In this document: piece by piece, positions 42,886 to 54,646 of the stretch
How the letters are laid out: the number at the start of each line of letters is the position of its first letter
Numbering within the stretch: the first letter of the stretch is position 1
Origin: Aggregatibacter kilianii
GTDB lineage: Bacteria; Pseudomonadota; Gammaproteobacteria; Enterobacterales; Pasteurellaceae
Direction: 5' to 3'
Assembly: GCF_003129965.1 (NCBI RefSeq)
Contig: NZ_NRCJ01000013.1
Coordinates: 1-64,000, forward strand
DNA length: 64,000 nucleotides
Translations under genes and position numbers: made by a program
The notes under the pieces: generated by a model
Database searches by the model: none
The model's input: the letters and a program-made list of their open reading frames with translations, nothing else
What the model was told of the DNA's origin: nothing

Positions 42886-45321
42886 ATGGCGAAAAAAAAC
42901 AGTAAAACCGCTTTGCAGGATCCGAATTACGCAAAAGAATTGGCGAAATATGATAACCCGATTCCCAGCCGCGAATTTATCCTGCAAATTATTCGCAAGC
43001 ACAATTCCCCGATGAGCAAAGAAGAAATCTTTGCCGCGCTTGTCGTTGATAGCGAAGAACAACAGGAAGCCATGCGCCGTCGTTTGCGCGCCATGGAAAA
43101 TGACGGTCAGTTGGTGTTCACTAAACGTAAACGCTATGCCTTGCCGGAAAAACTGGATTTGCTCAAAGGCATGGTTATAGGGCATCGGGAAGGATTCGGA
43201 TTTTTGCAAGTGGAAGGGAAAAAAGAGGATTTTTTCATTCCGAACGTGCAAATGCAAAAAGTCATGCACGGCGATTATGTGTTGGCGCAAGCCAACGGCT
43301 TTGACCGCAAAGGTCGTCCGGAAGTGCGTATTGTGCGGGTGTTGGAAGCCAACAAAAAGCAAATTGTCGGGCGGTTTTTCCTCGAACAGGGCATCGGTTA
43401 TGTGGTGCCGGACGACAGCAGAATCACACGTGATATTTTAATTCCTGATGAAGCCCGTCTCGGCGCACGCATGGGGCAGGTTGTGGTGGTGGAACTCAAT
43501 CCGCGCACCGCTCCGTTCTTCCAGCCTATCGGCAAAATCACCGAAATTCTTGGCGAAAGCATGGCGAAAGGCATGGAAGTGGAAATTGCTATTCGCAAGC
43601 ATGATATTCCGCATGTGTTCCCAAGTGCGGTGGAAAAACAACTTAAAAAATGGCAGGAAGACGTCCCGGAAGAAGCAAAACGCGGGCGGGTGGATTTGCG
43701 CGATTTGCCGTTGGTGACCATCGACGGCGAAGACGCGCGCGATTTTGACGATGCGGTCTTTTGTCAAAAACAGGGTAAAGGTTGGAAACTCTGGGTGGCG
43801 ATTGCCGATGTGAGTTATTACGTACGTCCGAAAAGCGCGCTAGATACGGAGGCGTACACTCGCGGCAATTCCGTGTATTTCCCGAATCGCGTGGTGCCTA
43901 TGCTACCGGAAAAATTGTCCAACGGGTTGTGTTCCTTAAATCCGCAAGTGGATCGCCTGTGCATGGTGTGTGAAATCACCTTGTCTGCCAAAGGCAAAAT
44001 GACGGATTACCGGTTTTATGAAGCAGTAATGAACTCCCACGCCCGTTTAACCTATAACAAAGTGGCAAAAATACTGGAAAAAGACACCGCACTTTGCGAG
44101 CGTTATGCCCCGTTAGTGCCCCATTTACAAGACCTGCACGAGATGTATCGGGCGTTGGTGAAAGCCCGCCAACAACGTGGCGCGATTGAATTTGAAACTG
44201 TCGAGAGTAAATTTATTTTTAACGCCTTGGGACGCATTGAGCGCATTGAACCCGTGGTGCGCAACAATGCCCATAAAATCATTGAAGAATGTATGATTTT
44301 GGCGAACATTGCGGCGGCAAATTTTGTCGAGAAAAATCACGAAGCGGCGTTGTATCGTATTCACGCCTTGCCGGGCGAGGAAAAGCTCACGGCGTTTCGC
44401 AGTTTCCTTGCCGAATGCGGCTTAACCTTGGGCGGCGGCAATAAACCGACGCCGATGGATTATGCGGCATTGTTGGAACAGATTAAACAACGCCCTGATC
44501 GGGAATTGATTCAAACCATGCTCTTGCGCTCCATGAGTCAAGCGGTGTATAGCGCCGATAATACCGGGCATTTCGGCTTGGCATTGAGCGAATATGCGCA
44601 TTTCACCTCGCCGATTCGCCGTTATCCCGATTTAACCCTACATCGCAGTATCAAATATTTGTTGGCGAAACAGAAAGGTTCCAAACGCAAAACCACCGAT
44701 ACCGGCGGGTATCATTATCAAGCGGACGAAATGGATGTGTTCGGCGCCCATTGTTCCTCTACAGAGCGCCGTGCCGACGATGCGACCCGCGAAGTGGCGG
44801 ATTGGCTGAAATGCGAATATATGCAGGATCATGTGGGCGAAGCGTTCGACGGCGTGATTTCTTCTGTTACCGGCTTCGGTTTTTTTGTGCGTTTGAACGA
44901 TTTGTTTATCGACGGTTTGGTGCACATTTCAAACTTAGCGAACGATTACTATTTGTTCGATATGCCGAAACAGCGCCTCATCGGCGAAAACAGCGGCATG
45001 ATTTTCCGCGTGGGCGACGCAGTGAAAGTGCGTGTAGAGACAGTCAGTCTGGAGCAAAAACAAATTGATTTTGCGTTAATTTCCAGTGAGCGTAAACCGA
45101 GACGTAGCGGCAAAACGGCGAAAACGAAAGCGAAAAGAGCTGAAGCCGGTGCTTCTAAGAAGGCTGTGACAAAAAAAGCAGCCACAAAGAAAACGGCTAT
45201 AAAGAAAACGGCGGCAAAGAAAAACACAACATCAGAAAAAAGTGCGGTTAAAAAAAGCGGTGTTTCTAAAACGAAACCCAAAACCGCCTCTAACACTAAC
45301 AAGGCGAAGAAAAAAGCATGA
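42886..45321 (+). CDS. rnr: Exoribonuclease R
   Basis: This 811-residue 3'-5' exonuclease degrades structured RNA. The N-terminal winged helix (about 20-90) is followed by cold-shock domains (GFGFLQVEG) and the RNB catalytic core with the metal-binding [14 protein letters not shown] motif. An S1 domain ([27 protein letters not shown]) follows. The C-terminal ~75 residues are a Lys/Ala/Thr tail of KKxA-type repeats, probably RNA-binding; an uptake core at 45240 is part of its coding sequence. The tail overlaps rlmB by four bases. Confidence 0.95.
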   Translation: MAKKNSKTALQDPNYAKELAKYDNPIPSREFILQIIRKHNSPMSKEEIFAALVVDSEEQQEAMRRRLRAMENDGQLVFTKRKRYALPEKLDLLKGMVIGHREGFGFLQVEGKKEDFFIPNVQMQKVMHGDYVLAQANGFDRKGRPEVRIVRVLEANKKQIVGRFFLEQGIGYVVPDDSRITRDILIPDEARLGARMGQVVVVELNPRTAPFFQPIGKITEILGESMAKGMEVEIAIRKHDIPHVFPSAVEKQLKKWQEDVPEEAKRGRVDLRDLPLVTIDGEDARDFDDAVFCQKQGKGWKLWVAIADVSYYVRPKSALDTEAYTRGNSVYFPNRVVPMLPEKLSNGLCSLNPQVDRLCMVCEITLSAKGKMTDYRFYEAVMNSHARLTYNKVAKILEKDTALCERYAPLVPHLQDLHEMYRALVKARQQRGAIEFETVESKFIFNALGRIERIEPVVRNNAHKIIEECMILANIAAANFVEKNHEAALYRIHALPGEEKLTAFRSFLAECGLTLGGGNKPTPMDYAALLEQIKQRPDRELIQTMLLRSMSQAVYSADNTGHFGLALSEYAHFTSPIRRYPDLTLHRSIKYLLAKQKGSKRKTTDTGGYHYQADEMDVFGAHCSSTERRADDATREVADWLKCEYMQDHVGEAFDGVISSVTGFGFFVRLNDLFIDGLVHISNLANDYYLFDMPKQRLIGENSGMIFRVGDAVKVRVETVSLEQKQIDFALISSERKPRRSGKTAKTKAKRAEAGASKKAVTKKAATKKTAIKKTAAKKNTTSEKSAVKKSGVSKTKPKTASNTNKAKKKA

Positions 45322-46055
45322 GTGAAACCATTTATGGCATCCACGCGGTGAAAGCATTTGTCACCCATCATCCGGAACGTTTAATTGAAGTGCTGGCATT
45401 AAAAGGCCGTGAAGACCAACGTTTGCAACCCTTGATTAATGAAATTCAACGCTTGGGCATTTCCGTTCAATTTTTAAACCGACAAACCTTGGACAAAAAA
45501 GCCGAGGGCGAAGTGCACCAAGGCATTATTGCACGCGTGCACGGCTTACCGGAGTTAAACGAACATGATTTGGATCGTTTACTGGAGAGCAAAAATGCGC
45601 CGTTGTTATTGGTGCTGGACGGCGTGACGGATCCGCATAATCTAGGAGCGTGTTTACGTACTGCCGATGCGGCGGGCGTGAGTGCGGTAATCGTGCCGAA
45701 AGATAAATCCGCACAACTGAATTCCACCGCGCGTAAAGTGGCGTGCGGTGCGGCAGAAAATGTGCCGCTGATTCGCGTAACCAATCTCGCCCGTACCTTG
45801 CGCGATCTACAAGAACGTCATAATGTGTGGGTTGTCGGCACTGCAGGGGAAGCCACCGAAACCTTGTATCAAACGAAACTGACCGGGGCACTGGCGTTGG
45901 TGATGGGTGCGGAAGGCGAAGGCATGCGCCGCTTAACCCGCGAGCACTGCGATCAGCTGATTAGCATTCCGATGGCGGGCTCCGTGTCGTCTCTCAATGT
46001 TTCTGTCGCCACCGGCGTATGTTTGTTTGAAATTGTACGTCAACGCTTGGGGTAA
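45318..46055 (+). CDS. rlmB: 23S rRNA (guanosine-2'-O)-methyltransferase RlmB
   Basis: This 245-residue SPOUT enzyme methylates G2251 in the 23S P-loop. The N-terminal RNA-binding domain starts [19 protein letters not shown]. The knotted SAM-binding region shows [38 protein letters not shown] and [15 protein letters not shown]. Its ATGA overlap with rnr gives the common rnr-rlmB pair. Confidence 0.96.
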   Translation: MSETIYGIHAVKAFVTHHPERLIEVLALKGREDQRLQPLINEIQRLGISVQFLNRQTLDKKAEGEVHQGIIARVHGLPELNEHDLDRLLESKNAPLLLVLDGVTDPHNLGACLRTADAAGVSAVIVPKDKSAQLNSTARKVACGAAENVPLIRVTNLARTLRDLQERHNVWVVGTAGEATETLYQTKLTGALALVMGAEGEGMRRLTREHCDQLISIPMAGSVSSLNVSVATGVCLFEIVRQRLG

Positions 46056-46382
46056 ATTCATCTGCGGATAGGACGGGGGTTGAGCTCGTCTTATTTTTCA
46101 ATCTTCTTCAAAAAACACTTTCAAAAACGACCGCACTTTTCTTTGGCAAAAGCCCAAAATCATTTTCATTCCAATAATTTCCTTACAAATTATGCGCGAA
46201 AAAGAGCATTTATTTTCAGTTTTTGCACTTTGATGTTTCGCATTCAATCAAATGGAGTATATTTTTTGTGATATCTCTCACAAAATCCCATAATTCCCCT
46301 TTTCTGTTTTTAGATTTCCTTTATCATTCCAACGTGTTTTTCACAAAAGACAGTATGACTTAATCAACATTTGGAGAATTTT
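46056..46382. other. Intergenic region between rlmB and glpT
   Basis: No gene is convincing in these 327 bases. It holds one uptake core (near 46129), an AT-rich tract, the CRP site at 46267 and the glpT promoter/leader. The glpT ribosome site GGAGAATTTT ends it. Confidence 0.6.
46267..46282 (+). promoter_or_regulatory. CRP-cAMP site before glpT
   Basis: TGTGATATCTCTCACA is a perfect TGTGA-N6-TCACA site 101 bases upstream of the glpT start. It is the ordinary (CRP-N) type, in contrast to the CRP-S site before dprA. It implies catabolite control of the glpT/glpQ region. Confidence 0.85.
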
Positions 46383-47825
46383 ATGTTTGGTCCATTTAAA
46401 CCGGCTCCACACATTGCGGAGCTGCCGGCAGACAAAATTGATTCCACCTATAAACGTCTTCGTTGGCAGGTATTCGCAGGGATCTTTTTCGGTTATGCCG
46501 CGTATTATTTTGTGCGTGCAAACTTCGATTTGGCGCAAAAAGGCTTGATTGAAGCCGGAATGTATAACAAAGCCGAATTAGGTATTGTGGGAACGGCGGC
46601 AGGGCTTGCTTACGGTTTATCCAAATTCTTTATGGCAATGTTATCAGACCGTTCAAACCCGAAGGTCTTCTTACCATTCGGTTTGTTATTATCCGGTTTA
46701 TGTATGACCATGATGGGGTTATTCCCTTGGGCGACATCCGGCATTTTGGTTATGTGGATCATGATTTTCCTGAATGGTTGGTTCCAAGGTATGGGCTGGC
46801 CTCCATGCGGTCGTACTATGGTACACTGGTGGTCTAAATCCGAGCGCGGAACCATCGTTTCCATCTGGAACTGTGCCCACAACGTCGGCGGTATGGTGCC
46901 GGGCGCCATGGTGTTGTTAGCCAGTGCCATTTATTTCAGCACTCACGGCGTTGAAGCGACAGCAAAAGATGTATGGCAACAATCCCTTTACTATCCGGGT
47001 ATTGCCGCCATGATCATCGCCATTCCAATCTACTTCATCATGAAAGATACACCGCAATCATGTGGTTTACCTCCTGTAGAAAAATGGCGTAATGACTATC
47101 CGGATGACTATAACGAAAAAACTTACGAGCACGAACTTTCTACTAAAGAAATCTTCATGACTTACGTATTGAAAAACAAATTGTTATGGTACATCGCAAT
47201 TGCCAACGTATTCGTTTATTTAATTCGCTATGGCGTATTAAAATGGTCCCCGGTTTACTTGGGTGAAGTGAAACACTTCAACATTAAAGGTACCGCTTGG
47301 GCATACACCATTTATGAATTAGCGGCAATTCCGGGTACATTACTTTGCGGTTGGGTTTCCGACCACCTATTCAAAGGTAAACGTGGTTTAACCGGTTTCA
47401 TCTTCATGATTTTAACTACGATCGCAGTAGTGGCATTATGGAAAAATCCGGCAACACCGGAAGCGGAAATTGGTAACTACGCAGCATGGTATCAAAACCC
47501 ATATCAATTAACTGACTTTATTTTAATGACCACAATCGGTTTCTTAATCTATGGTCCGGTTATGTTGATTGGTTTACATGCGCTTGAACTTGCACCGAAA
47601 AAAGCAGCAGGTACTGCAGCAGGTTTCACCGGATTATTCGGTTACTTAGGTGGTACGGTTTCTGCGTCAGCTGTTGTAGGTTGGGCTGCTGAATTCTATG
47701 GCTGGGATGGCGGTTTCTACGTCATGATCGCAGGCGGTATCTTAGCGGTGTTATTACTCTTCATCGTAATGGTAGAAGAAGGCAAACACAAAGCGAAATT
47801 AGGCGATACTTACGGTACTAAATAA
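46383..47825 (+). CDS. glpT: Glycerol-3-phosphate transporter GlpT
   Basis: This 480-residue 12-helix antiporter of the major facilitator superfamily exchanges glycerol-3-phosphate for phosphate. Family blocks include [52 protein letters not shown] and the [16 protein letters not shown] region of the C-terminal half. The ATG at 46383 has GGAG 6 bases upstream. With glpQ downstream it forms an E. coli-like glpTQ unit that supplies G3P, also the substrate of PlsB. Confidence 0.95.
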   Translation: MFGPFKPAPHIAELPADKIDSTYKRLRWQVFAGIFFGYAAYYFVRANFDLAQKGLIEAGMYNKAELGIVGTAAGLAYGLSKFFMAMLSDRSNPKVFLPFGLLLSGLCMTMMGLFPWATSGILVMWIMIFLNGWFQGMGWPPCGRTMVHWWSKSERGTIVSIWNCAHNVGGMVPGAMVLLASAIYFSTHGVEATAKDVWQQSLYYPGIAAMIIAIPIYFIMKDTPQSCGLPPVEKWRNDYPDDYNEKTYEHELSTKEIFMTYVLKNKLLWYIAIANVFVYLIRYGVLKWSPVYLGEVKHFNIKGTAWAYTIYELAAIPGTLLCGWVSDHLFKGKRGLTGFIFMILTTIAVVALWKNPATPEAEIGNYAAWYQNPYQLTDFILMTTIGFLIYGPVMLIGLHALELAPKKAAGTAAGFTGLFGYLGGTVSASAVVGWAAEFYGWDGGFYVMIAGGILAVLLLFIVMVEEGKHKAKLGDTYGTK

Positions 47826-47835
47826 TTAGCTTAAA

Positions 47836-47868
47836 AAGGCGACAGGCAAATAGCTTGCCGCCTTTTTT
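47836..47868 (+). terminator. Terminator after glpT
   Basis: The stem AAGGCG/CGCCTT has an inner GGCAA/TTGCC hairpin and is followed by TTTT. It suggests that glpQ also has its own promoter or is expressed by read-through. Confidence 0.78.
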
Positions 47869-47892
47869 GTAATTAGAGTTCTTTAAAAATGT

Positions 47893-47995
47893 AATCTTGC
47901 CTTTCCCTGCTTGCGGGGGAAGGTGCCCGAAGGGCGGAAGGGGGGAACTCCCCCCCTCAGTCGCTTCGCGACAGCTCCCCCCGTAAACGGTTGGA
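47893..47995. repeat. GC-rich intergenic repeat between glpT and glpQ
   Basis: About 100 bases unlike the AT-rich surroundings hold a chain of short hairpins: CTTTCCC...GGGGGAAG, GGTGCCC-GAA-GGGC, GGGGGGA-ACT-CCCCCC and GTCGC-TTC-GCGAC. Repeats with this sequence style occur dispersed in several bacterial genomes, so it is probably a REP/MITE-like unit. The hairpins could stabilise or stop the glpT transcript. Confidence 0.55.
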
Positions 47996-48060
47996 GTCAA
48001 GATGTTCAGCTACACATAAAACACCCTAAAAATCAACCGCACTTTCAAGGAGAAATGCTT

Positions 48061-49146
48061 ATGAAACTTAAAACTTTAGCCCTTTCTTTATTAGCTGCCG
48101 GCGTGCTTGCCGGTTGTAGCGCGCAATCTTCAGTGGACAATATGAAATCAGATAAAATTATTATCGCTCACCGTGGCGCAAGTGGCTATTTGCCGGAACA
48201 TACGCTTGAATCGAAAGCGCTCGCTTTTGCACAACACGCTGATTACCTTGAACAAGACTTAGCCATGACTAAAGATGGTCGTTTAGTGGTGATTCACGAT
48301 CACTTCTTAGATGGTTTAACCGATGTGGCGAAAAAATTCCCGCATCGTCACCGTAAAGACGGTCGTTACTACGTGATCGACTTCACTTTAAAAGAAATTC
48401 AAAGTTTAAATATGACAGAAAACTTTGAAACAAAAGATGGTAAACAAGCTCAAGTTTATCCGGGTCGTTTCCCTCTTTGGAAATCACACTTCAAAATCCA
48501 TACTTTTGAAGATGAAATTGAATTTATCCAAGGTTTAGAAAAATCTACCGGTAAAAAAGTGGGGATTTATCCTGAAATCAAAGCACCTTGGTTCCATCAT
48601 CAAAACGGCAAAGACATTGCAGTTGAAACCCTTAAGGTGTTGAAAAAATACGGTTATGACAAAAAAACCGATATGGTTTACTTACAAACTTTTGACTTCA
48701 ACGAGTTAAAACGTATCAAAACCGAATTACTTCCGAAAATGGGTATGGATTTGAAATTGGTTCAATTAGTGGCTTATACCGATTGGCATGAAACCGAAGA
48801 GAAAAATGCGAAAGGCAAATGGGTGAACTATGACTACGATTGGATGTTTAAACCGGGTGCCATGGCGGAAGTGGTGAAATATGCCGATGGTGTTGGTCCG
48901 GGTTGGTATATGTTAGTCGATAAAGAAAAATCTAAACCGGGTAAAATCGAATATACGCCTTTAGTGAAAGAATTGGCGCAATATAAGGTTGAATTACACC
49001 CTTATACCGTGCGTAAAGATGCCTTACCTGAATTCTTCACTGACGTAAATCAAATGTATGATGCGTTATTGAATAAATCCGGTGCAACAGGTGTGTTTAC
49101 CGACTTCCCTGATACCGGTGTGGAGTTTTTGAAAAAACATAAATAA
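48061..49146 (+). CDS. glpQ: Glycerophosphodiester phosphodiesterase, protein D-like lipoprotein
   Basis: This 361-residue enzyme cleaves glycerophosphodiesters to G3P and an alcohol. The signal peptide ends in lipobox VLAGC (Cys19). The GDPD core has IIAHRGASGYLPEHTLE with catalytic His, and HDHFLDGLTDV. The sequence is extremely close to H. influenzae protein D, the surface lipoprotein used as a vaccine carrier and involved in choline acquisition for lipo-oligosaccharide. The ATG at 48061 has AAGGAG 8 bases upstream; an ATG two codons earlier is too close to it. Confidence 0.95.
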   Translation: MKLKTLALSLLAAGVLAGCSAQSSVDNMKSDKIIIAHRGASGYLPEHTLESKALAFAQHADYLEQDLAMTKDGRLVVIHDHFLDGLTDVAKKFPHRHRKDGRYYVIDFTLKEIQSLNMTENFETKDGKQAQVYPGRFPLWKSHFKIHTFEDEIEFIQGLEKSTGKKVGIYPEIKAPWFHHQNGKDIAVETLKVLKKYGYDKKTDMVYLQTFDFNELKRIKTELLPKMGMDLKLVQLVAYTDWHETEEKNAKGKWVNYDYDWMFKPGAMAEVVKYADGVGPGWYMLVDKEKSKPGKIEYTPLVKELAQYKVELHPYTVRKDALPEFFTDVNQMYDALLNKSGATGVFTDFPDTGVEFLKKHK

Positions 49147-49151
49147 TGGAT

Positions 49152-49178
49152 AAAAGGCGGACAATTTGTCCGCCTTTT
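49152..49178. terminator. Bidirectional terminator between glpQ and leuD
   Basis: AAAAGGCGGACA and TGTCCGCCTTTT form a 12-bp stem with loop ATT. A and T ends allow termination on both strands between these convergent genes. Confidence 0.88.
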
Positions 49179-49200
49179 ACTTTCCTAAGAGTTAAGCAAA

Positions 49201-49803
49201 TCAGCGCAAAAACGCCGGAATTTTGCTTTCGTATTCCGCGATTTTGTCTTCGTGTTGAAGGGTTAAACCAATGTTATCCAGCCCTTCCAACAAACAATGA
49301 CGACGGAATTCGTCCAGTTCAAAGTGATACACTTTATCGCCGACGGTAACGGTCATGGCTTCCAAATCCACATGAATTTGTTTACCTTCATTCGCCCATA
49401 CCCATTGGAAGATTTCTTCCACTTCTTCTTCGCTCAAGCGGATTGGCAACATGTGATTGTTCAAGCTGTTGTTATAGAAAATATCTGCAAAACTCGGGGC
49501 GATCATCACTTTGAAACCATAATCGGCGAGCGCCCAAGGCGCGTGTTCACGGGAAGAGCCGCAGCCGAGGTTTTTACGCGTGAGCAAAATCGTCGCGCCT
49601 TGATATTGCGGGTAGTTCAACACAAATTCCGGATTTGGCTTGGTGCCTTCCACATCTAAATAACGCCATTCGTGGAACAAATGTTTTCCGAAGCCCACGC
49701 GGGTAATGGCTTGTAAGAATTGTTTTGGGATAATCGCATCCGTATCCACATTCGCCGCGTCCAATGGTACGACTAAGCCTGAAAGTTGTTTAAATCCTGC
49801 CAT
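49201..49803 (-). CDS. leuD: 3-isopropylmalate dehydratase small subunit
   Basis: This 200-residue partner of LeuC isomerises 2- to 3-isopropylmalate in leucine synthesis. The family motif is [36 protein letters not shown]. The start [30 protein letters not shown] is typical. It is the last gene of leuA-leuB-leuC-leuD, 10 bases after leuC. Confidence 0.97.
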   Translation of the reverse strand: MAGFKQLSGLVVPLDAANVDTDAIIPKQFLQAITRVGFGKHLFHEWRYLDVEGTKPNPEFVLNYPQYQGATILLTRKNLGCGSSREHAPWALADYGFKVMIAPSFADIFYNNSLNNHMLPIRLSEEEVEEIFQWVWANEGKQIHVDLEAMTVTVGDKVYHFELDEFRRHCLLEGLDNIGLTLQHEDKIAEYESKIPAFLR

Positions 49804-49813
49804 CTTCTGCTCC

Positions 49814-51223
49814 TTAATTTAATTTTACGTCACGAATATCAACGAATTTACCGAACATGGCTGCTGCCGCTGCCATTGCTGGGCTGACCAAGTGGGTGCG
49901 TCCGTTACGGCCTTGGCGACCTTCAAAGTTACGGTTTGAGGTGGATGCACAGCGTTCCCATTCGCCCAAGCGGTCATCATTCATGCCTAAGCACATGGAA
50001 CAACCCGGGTTACGCCATTCCGCGCCTGCTTCAATAAAGATTTTGTCCAAACCTTCTTTTTCCGCCTGTTCTTTCACCAAGCCTGAACCCGGCACCACTA
50101 AAATACGTTTTACATTCTCCGCTTTTTTGCGACCTTTCATTACCGCTGCCGCTTCGCGTAAATCTTCGATGCGTGCATTCGTACAAGAGCCGATAAACAC
50201 TTGATCCACGGCAATATCTTTCAAATTGGTGTTGGCTTCCAAACCGATATAATGCAAGGCTTTTTCGGCGGAGGCGCGGGTGACGGGATCCGTCATTTCC
50301 GTCGGATTCGGCACTAATTGATCGATGCCGATGACTTGCCCCGGATTGGTGCCCCACGTCACTTGCGGTGCAATGTCTTTCGCTTCTAGCGTTACCACGG
50401 TGTCAAACTGTGCATCATCGTCAGATTTTAAGGTTTTCCAATATTCTACTGCGTCGTCCCAGTCCTTGCCTTTTGGCGCATGCGGACGACCTTTTAAATA
50501 AGCGAAGGTGGTTTCATCCGGTGCGATTAAACCTGCTTTTGCGCCCATTTCGATTGCCATATTGCACACGGTCATTCTGCCTTCCATAGAAAGATCGCGA
50601 ATGGCTTCGCCGCAGAATTCCACCACATGACCTGTACCGCCTGCCATAGTAGTTTTACCGATGATAGCAAGAATGATGTCTTTCGCCGTAATGCCCGGCG
50701 CCACTTTGCCACGCACTTCAATTTTCATGCTTTTCGCACGCGCTTGTTTTAAGGTTTGAGTCGCTAAAACGTGTTCCACTTCGGACGTACCGATACCGAA
50801 CGCCAACGCACCGAAAGCACCGTGGGTTGCCGTGTGCGAGTCACCGCAAACGATGGTCATGCCAGGAAGCGTTAAACCTTGTTCCGGCCCCATCACATGC
50901 ACGATACCTTGTTCTTTGGTGTTCATATCGAACAATTGAATACCGGTGGCTTTGGTGTTTTTCTCAAGCTCTAAAACTTGAATTTTCGCCTGACCTTCAA
51001 GTTTGTTTACGTCACGCACTTGGGTGGAAATACTATGATCCATGGTGCCAAAGGTTTTTCTGACCTGACGCACTTGACGACCGGCAACGCGCAAGCCATC
51101 GAACGCTTGCGGTGAAGTCACTTCGTGAATCAAATGACGGTTAATATACAAAATCGGCGTCTCGCCTTCCGCTTCGTACACAATGTGCGAATCGAATAAT
51201 TTTTCGTAAAGTGTTTTTGCCAT
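49814..51223 (-). CDS. leuC: 3-isopropylmalate dehydratase large subunit
   Basis: This 469-residue aconitase-family subunit carries the [4Fe-4S] cluster. Its ligands are Cys in [17 protein letters not shown] and the pair in [11 protein letters not shown]. The substrate region [19 protein letters not shown] is intact. It pairs with leuD directly downstream. An inverted repeat separates it from leuB. Confidence 0.97.
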   Translation of the reverse strand: MAKTLYEKLFDSHIVYEAEGETPILYINRHLIHEVTSPQAFDGLRVAGRQVRQVRKTFGTMDHSISTQVRDVNKLEGQAKIQVLELEKNTKATGIQLFDMNTKEQGIVHVMGPEQGLTLPGMTIVCGDSHTATHGAFGALAFGIGTSEVEHVLATQTLKQARAKSMKIEVRGKVAPGITAKDIILAIIGKTTMAGGTGHVVEFCGEAIRDLSMEGRMTVCNMAIEMGAKAGLIAPDETTFAYLKGRPHAPKGKDWDDAVEYWKTLKSDDDAQFDTVVTLEAKDIAPQVTWGTNPGQVIGIDQLVPNPTEMTDPVTRASAEKALHYIGLEANTNLKDIAVDQVFIGSCTNARIEDLREAAAVMKGRKKAENVKRILVVPGSGLVKEQAEKEGLDKIFIEAGAEWRNPGCSMCLGMNDDRLGEWERCASTSNRNFEGRQGRNGRTHLVSPAMAAAAAMFGKFVDIRDVKLN

Positions 51224-51286
51224 AATGTTTTTCTCAATTCGTTAGGGAAGTACAGTTGAAAAATAATTTGAATTTTAACCGCACTT

Positions 51287-51350
51287 GTAGGGTGGGATTT
51301 ATCCCACCAATAAATTCATTTTGTGAATGGTGGGATAAATCCCACCCTAC
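51287..51350. repeat. GTAGGG-type inverted repeat, leuB-leuC gap
   Basis: The perfect 23-bp arms (51287-51309 and 51328-51350) start GTAGGGTGGGA and surround an 18-base loop. The outer ends read GTAGGG...CCCTAC, as in the elements at 52450 and 54543. It ends 2 bases before the leuB stop region. It probably forms a strong RNA hairpin inside the leu mRNA. Confidence 0.8.
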
Positions 51351-51352
51351 GA

Positions 51353-52522
<1,170 letters not shown>

Positions 52523-54070
52523 TTACTGATTCTTATGCCCTTTAATATCCGCCACCTTATGCGCGCGATAAATCGCATTAATCGCATGCACTAACGCCAA
52601 CGCAGAAGATTCCACAATATCTGTCGCTAAGCCGACACCGTGGAATTTACGACCTTCGTGTTCCACCACAATATCCACTTGACCTAAGGCTTCGGCGCCT
52701 TCGCCTTTTGCCGTTAAGTTATAGTGCGACATTTTGATGTCTAAACCGGTTAAGGTCAAAATCGCGTTATATACCGCATCGACCGGGCCGTTGCCGCCGA
52801 TGGAGGAGGTGCTTAATTTCTCGCCGTCCAATTTTAATTGAACGAAAGCCGTTGCCGGGTATTCTTTGGTGGAGTGGGCGGAAAGTTTGTCCAATACCAA
52901 GCGATCTTCGTCGCCCTGTTGCATATCGATGAACGCCAAGGCTTCTAAGTCGTAATCGAACACTTGACCTTTCTTATCCGCCAATTTCAAGAAGGCATCG
53001 TACAATTTATCCAAATCGTAATCTTGTTCGGTGTAGCCCATGTCGGTCATGTGGCCTTTCACCGCGGCACGACCGGAACGGGCGGTTAAGTTTAATTTTT
53101 CTTTCTTCAAGCCGATGGTTTCCGGCGACATGATTTCGTAAGTATTTTTGTTTTTCAACATACCGTCTTGGTGAATGCCGGAGGAGTGCGCAAAAGCGTT
53201 AGAACCGACGATTGCTTTGTTCGGTTGAATCGGCATATTACATAATTGGCTCACCATTTGGCTCACGCGATGAATTTCTTGGGTGTTAATGCGCGTATCG
53301 ACGCCGAATAATTCTTGACGGGTTTTGATTGCCATCACCACTTCTTCCAACGCCGTGTTGCCCGCACGTTCGCCGATGCCGTTAATGGTACATTCAATTT
53401 GGCGTGCACCGTTTTGCACAGCGGTTAAGGAGTTCGCCGTTGCCATGCCTAAGTCGTTGTGACAATGCACGGAAATGATGGCTTTGTCGATGTTCGGTAC
53501 GCGGTTGCGCACTTGGGCGATGATGTTGCCGTATTCCGTCGGTAAGCAGTAGCCCACGGTGTCTGGAATGTTCACGGTGGTGGCGCCGGCGTTGATGGCG
53601 GCTTCCACAATGCGGCAGATATTGTCGATACCGGTACGGCCAGCGTCTTCGCAGGAAAATTCCACGTCGTCCGTGTAGTTACGGGCGCGTTTTACTGCTG
53701 CCACTGCCATTTCCACTACATCATCAAAGGTGCGTTTTAATTTGGCTTCCACATGCAAGGCGGAGCTGGCGATAAAGGTGTGAATACGAAATGCTTCCGC
53801 CACTTTCAAAGCTTCAGCTGCAGCATCAATATCTTTCTCTACGGCGCGGGATAATGCCGCCACACGGGAATTTTTAATATGGCGCGCGATGGTTTGCACG
53901 GATTCAAAATCCCCTTGGGAGGAAACAGGAAAGCCCACTTCCATCACATCCACGCCCAAGCGTTCTAACGCCAAGGCGATTTGCAATTTTTCTTTTACGG
54001 TTAAACTTGCTTTCAACGCCTGCTCGCCGTCACGCAAGGTGGTATCAAAAATAATCACGCGATCTGTCAT
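52523..54070 (-). CDS. leuA: 2-isopropylmalate synthase
   Basis: This 515-residue enzyme condenses acetyl-CoA with 2-ketoisovalerate, the committed step of leucine synthesis. A TIM-barrel catalytic domain carries [16 protein letters not shown] and [15 protein letters not shown]. The C-terminal LeuA regulatory domain (about 390-510), with [16 protein letters not shown], binds leucine for feedback inhibition. It is first in the operon behind a leucine leader and attenuator. Confidence 0.97.
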   Translation of the reverse strand: MTDRVIIFDTTLRDGEQALKASLTVKEKLQIALALERLGVDVMEVGFPVSSQGDFESVQTIARHIKNSRVAALSRAVEKDIDAAAEALKVAEAFRIHTFIASSALHVEAKLKRTFDDVVEMAVAAVKRARNYTDDVEFSCEDAGRTGIDNICRIVEAAINAGATTVNIPDTVGYCLPTEYGNIIAQVRNRVPNIDKAIISVHCHNDLGMATANSLTAVQNGARQIECTINGIGERAGNTALEEVVMAIKTRQELFGVDTRINTQEIHRVSQMVSQLCNMPIQPNKAIVGSNAFAHSSGIHQDGMLKNKNTYEIMSPETIGLKKEKLNLTARSGRAAVKGHMTDMGYTEQDYDLDKLYDAFLKLADKKGQVFDYDLEALAFIDMQQGDEDRLVLDKLSAHSTKEYPATAFVQLKLDGEKLSTSSIGGNGPVDAVYNAILTLTGLDIKMSHYNLTAKGEGAEALGQVDIVVEHEGRKFHGVGLATDIVESSALALVHAINAIYRAHKVADIKGHKNQ

Positions 54071-54131
54071 AACAATTTCCTTCTTTAATCACTCCGAAAG
54101 TGCGGTCATTTTTTACGGTGTTTTTAAAACG

Positions 54132-54159
54132 AAAAAACCCGCAAACTGAAGTGCGGGTT
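54132..54159 (-). terminator. leu operon attenuator
   Basis: AACCCGCA (54136-54143) and TGCGGGTT (54152-54159) form an 8-bp stem. The minus strand continues TTTTTT (54132-54137 complement). It sits between the leucine-rich leader and leuA. An uptake-like motif (GAAGTGCGG) lies in the loop and arm. Confidence 0.85.
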
Positions 54160-54202
54160 ACGATTCGGGTGTTTCTACATTTGACTGTTCTTCATCCACA
54201 AC

Positions 54203-54262
54203 TTAGCCGCACAACGAGTGTGAGAGCAGTAGGTTGAGAGATAAAGAAACGTGATAAAACAT
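54203..54262 (-). CDS. leuL: leu operon leader peptide
   Basis: This 19-residue frame begins MFYHVSLSLNLLLS. Six of its 19 codons are leucine (TTA, CTC, CTA, CTG, CTC, TTG), three of them consecutive. It lies 43 bases before the attenuator hairpin. Ribosome stalling at these codons when charged leucyl-tRNA is scarce would prevent terminator formation. AGGA lies about 10 bases upstream of the ATG. Confidence 0.85.
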   Translation of the reverse strand: MFYHVSLSLNLLLSHSLCG

Positions 54263-54301
54263 AGAAAATCCTAATGAATAAAATCTGTAAGAACGCGCCA
54301 C

Positions 54302-54329
54302 ATATTACGGATTTAATTTTTTCTGTCAA
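54302..54329 (-). promoter_or_regulatory. Promoter of the leu operon
   Basis: On the minus strand, -35 TTGACA, a 16-base spacer and -10 TAATAT lie about 40 bases upstream of the leader ATG. The gap farther upstream (54330-54540) is AT-rich with no gene seen. Confidence 0.65.
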
Positions 54330-54542
54330 ACATTAATTCAGCATTTTCTTTTTGTTTTTGCTGATTTTGTGAAATTAAATTAGAGGTAAAATTTAAAATT
54401 TTCGAACTTGGCAGTAAAATATTCCAATTTTATTGCGAATCACCCGTTTTTATCCTGACGTAATTTTATTTGCTAAATAGTTCTACTTTTTTACGTTAGC
54501 GGAGAAAAATAAAAGTGCGGTGGTTTTTGCCGGCGTTTTTTT

Positions 54543-54609
54543 GTAGGGGGACTGTGCCCGCCCGTCAATATCAAATCAAAACTTGGGCGGGCACAGGACC
54601 CGCCCCTAC
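54543..54609. repeat. GTAGGG-type inverted repeat between leu region and ABC transporter gene
   Basis: Arms GTAGGGGGACTGTGCCCGCCC (54543-54563, 21 bases of which the first 6 match the other elements) and its near-complement (54585-54609) enclose about 21 bases. This is the third member of the group within 3.3 kb. The right arm is 4 bases longer than the left. Confidence 0.72.
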
Positions 54610-54646
54610 GTTTTCTATTAAAGAAAATTAACGTTGATCTGATAAA

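Noticed and set aside
46080-46271. A 63-residue frame in the rlmB-glpT gap
   Set aside because: Phe/Lys-rich AT-biased translation, no ribosome site, and it runs over the uptake core and into the glpT control region.
49297-49659. Antisense frames over leuD and leuC
   Set aside because: Shadows of well-supported enzymes on the other strand.
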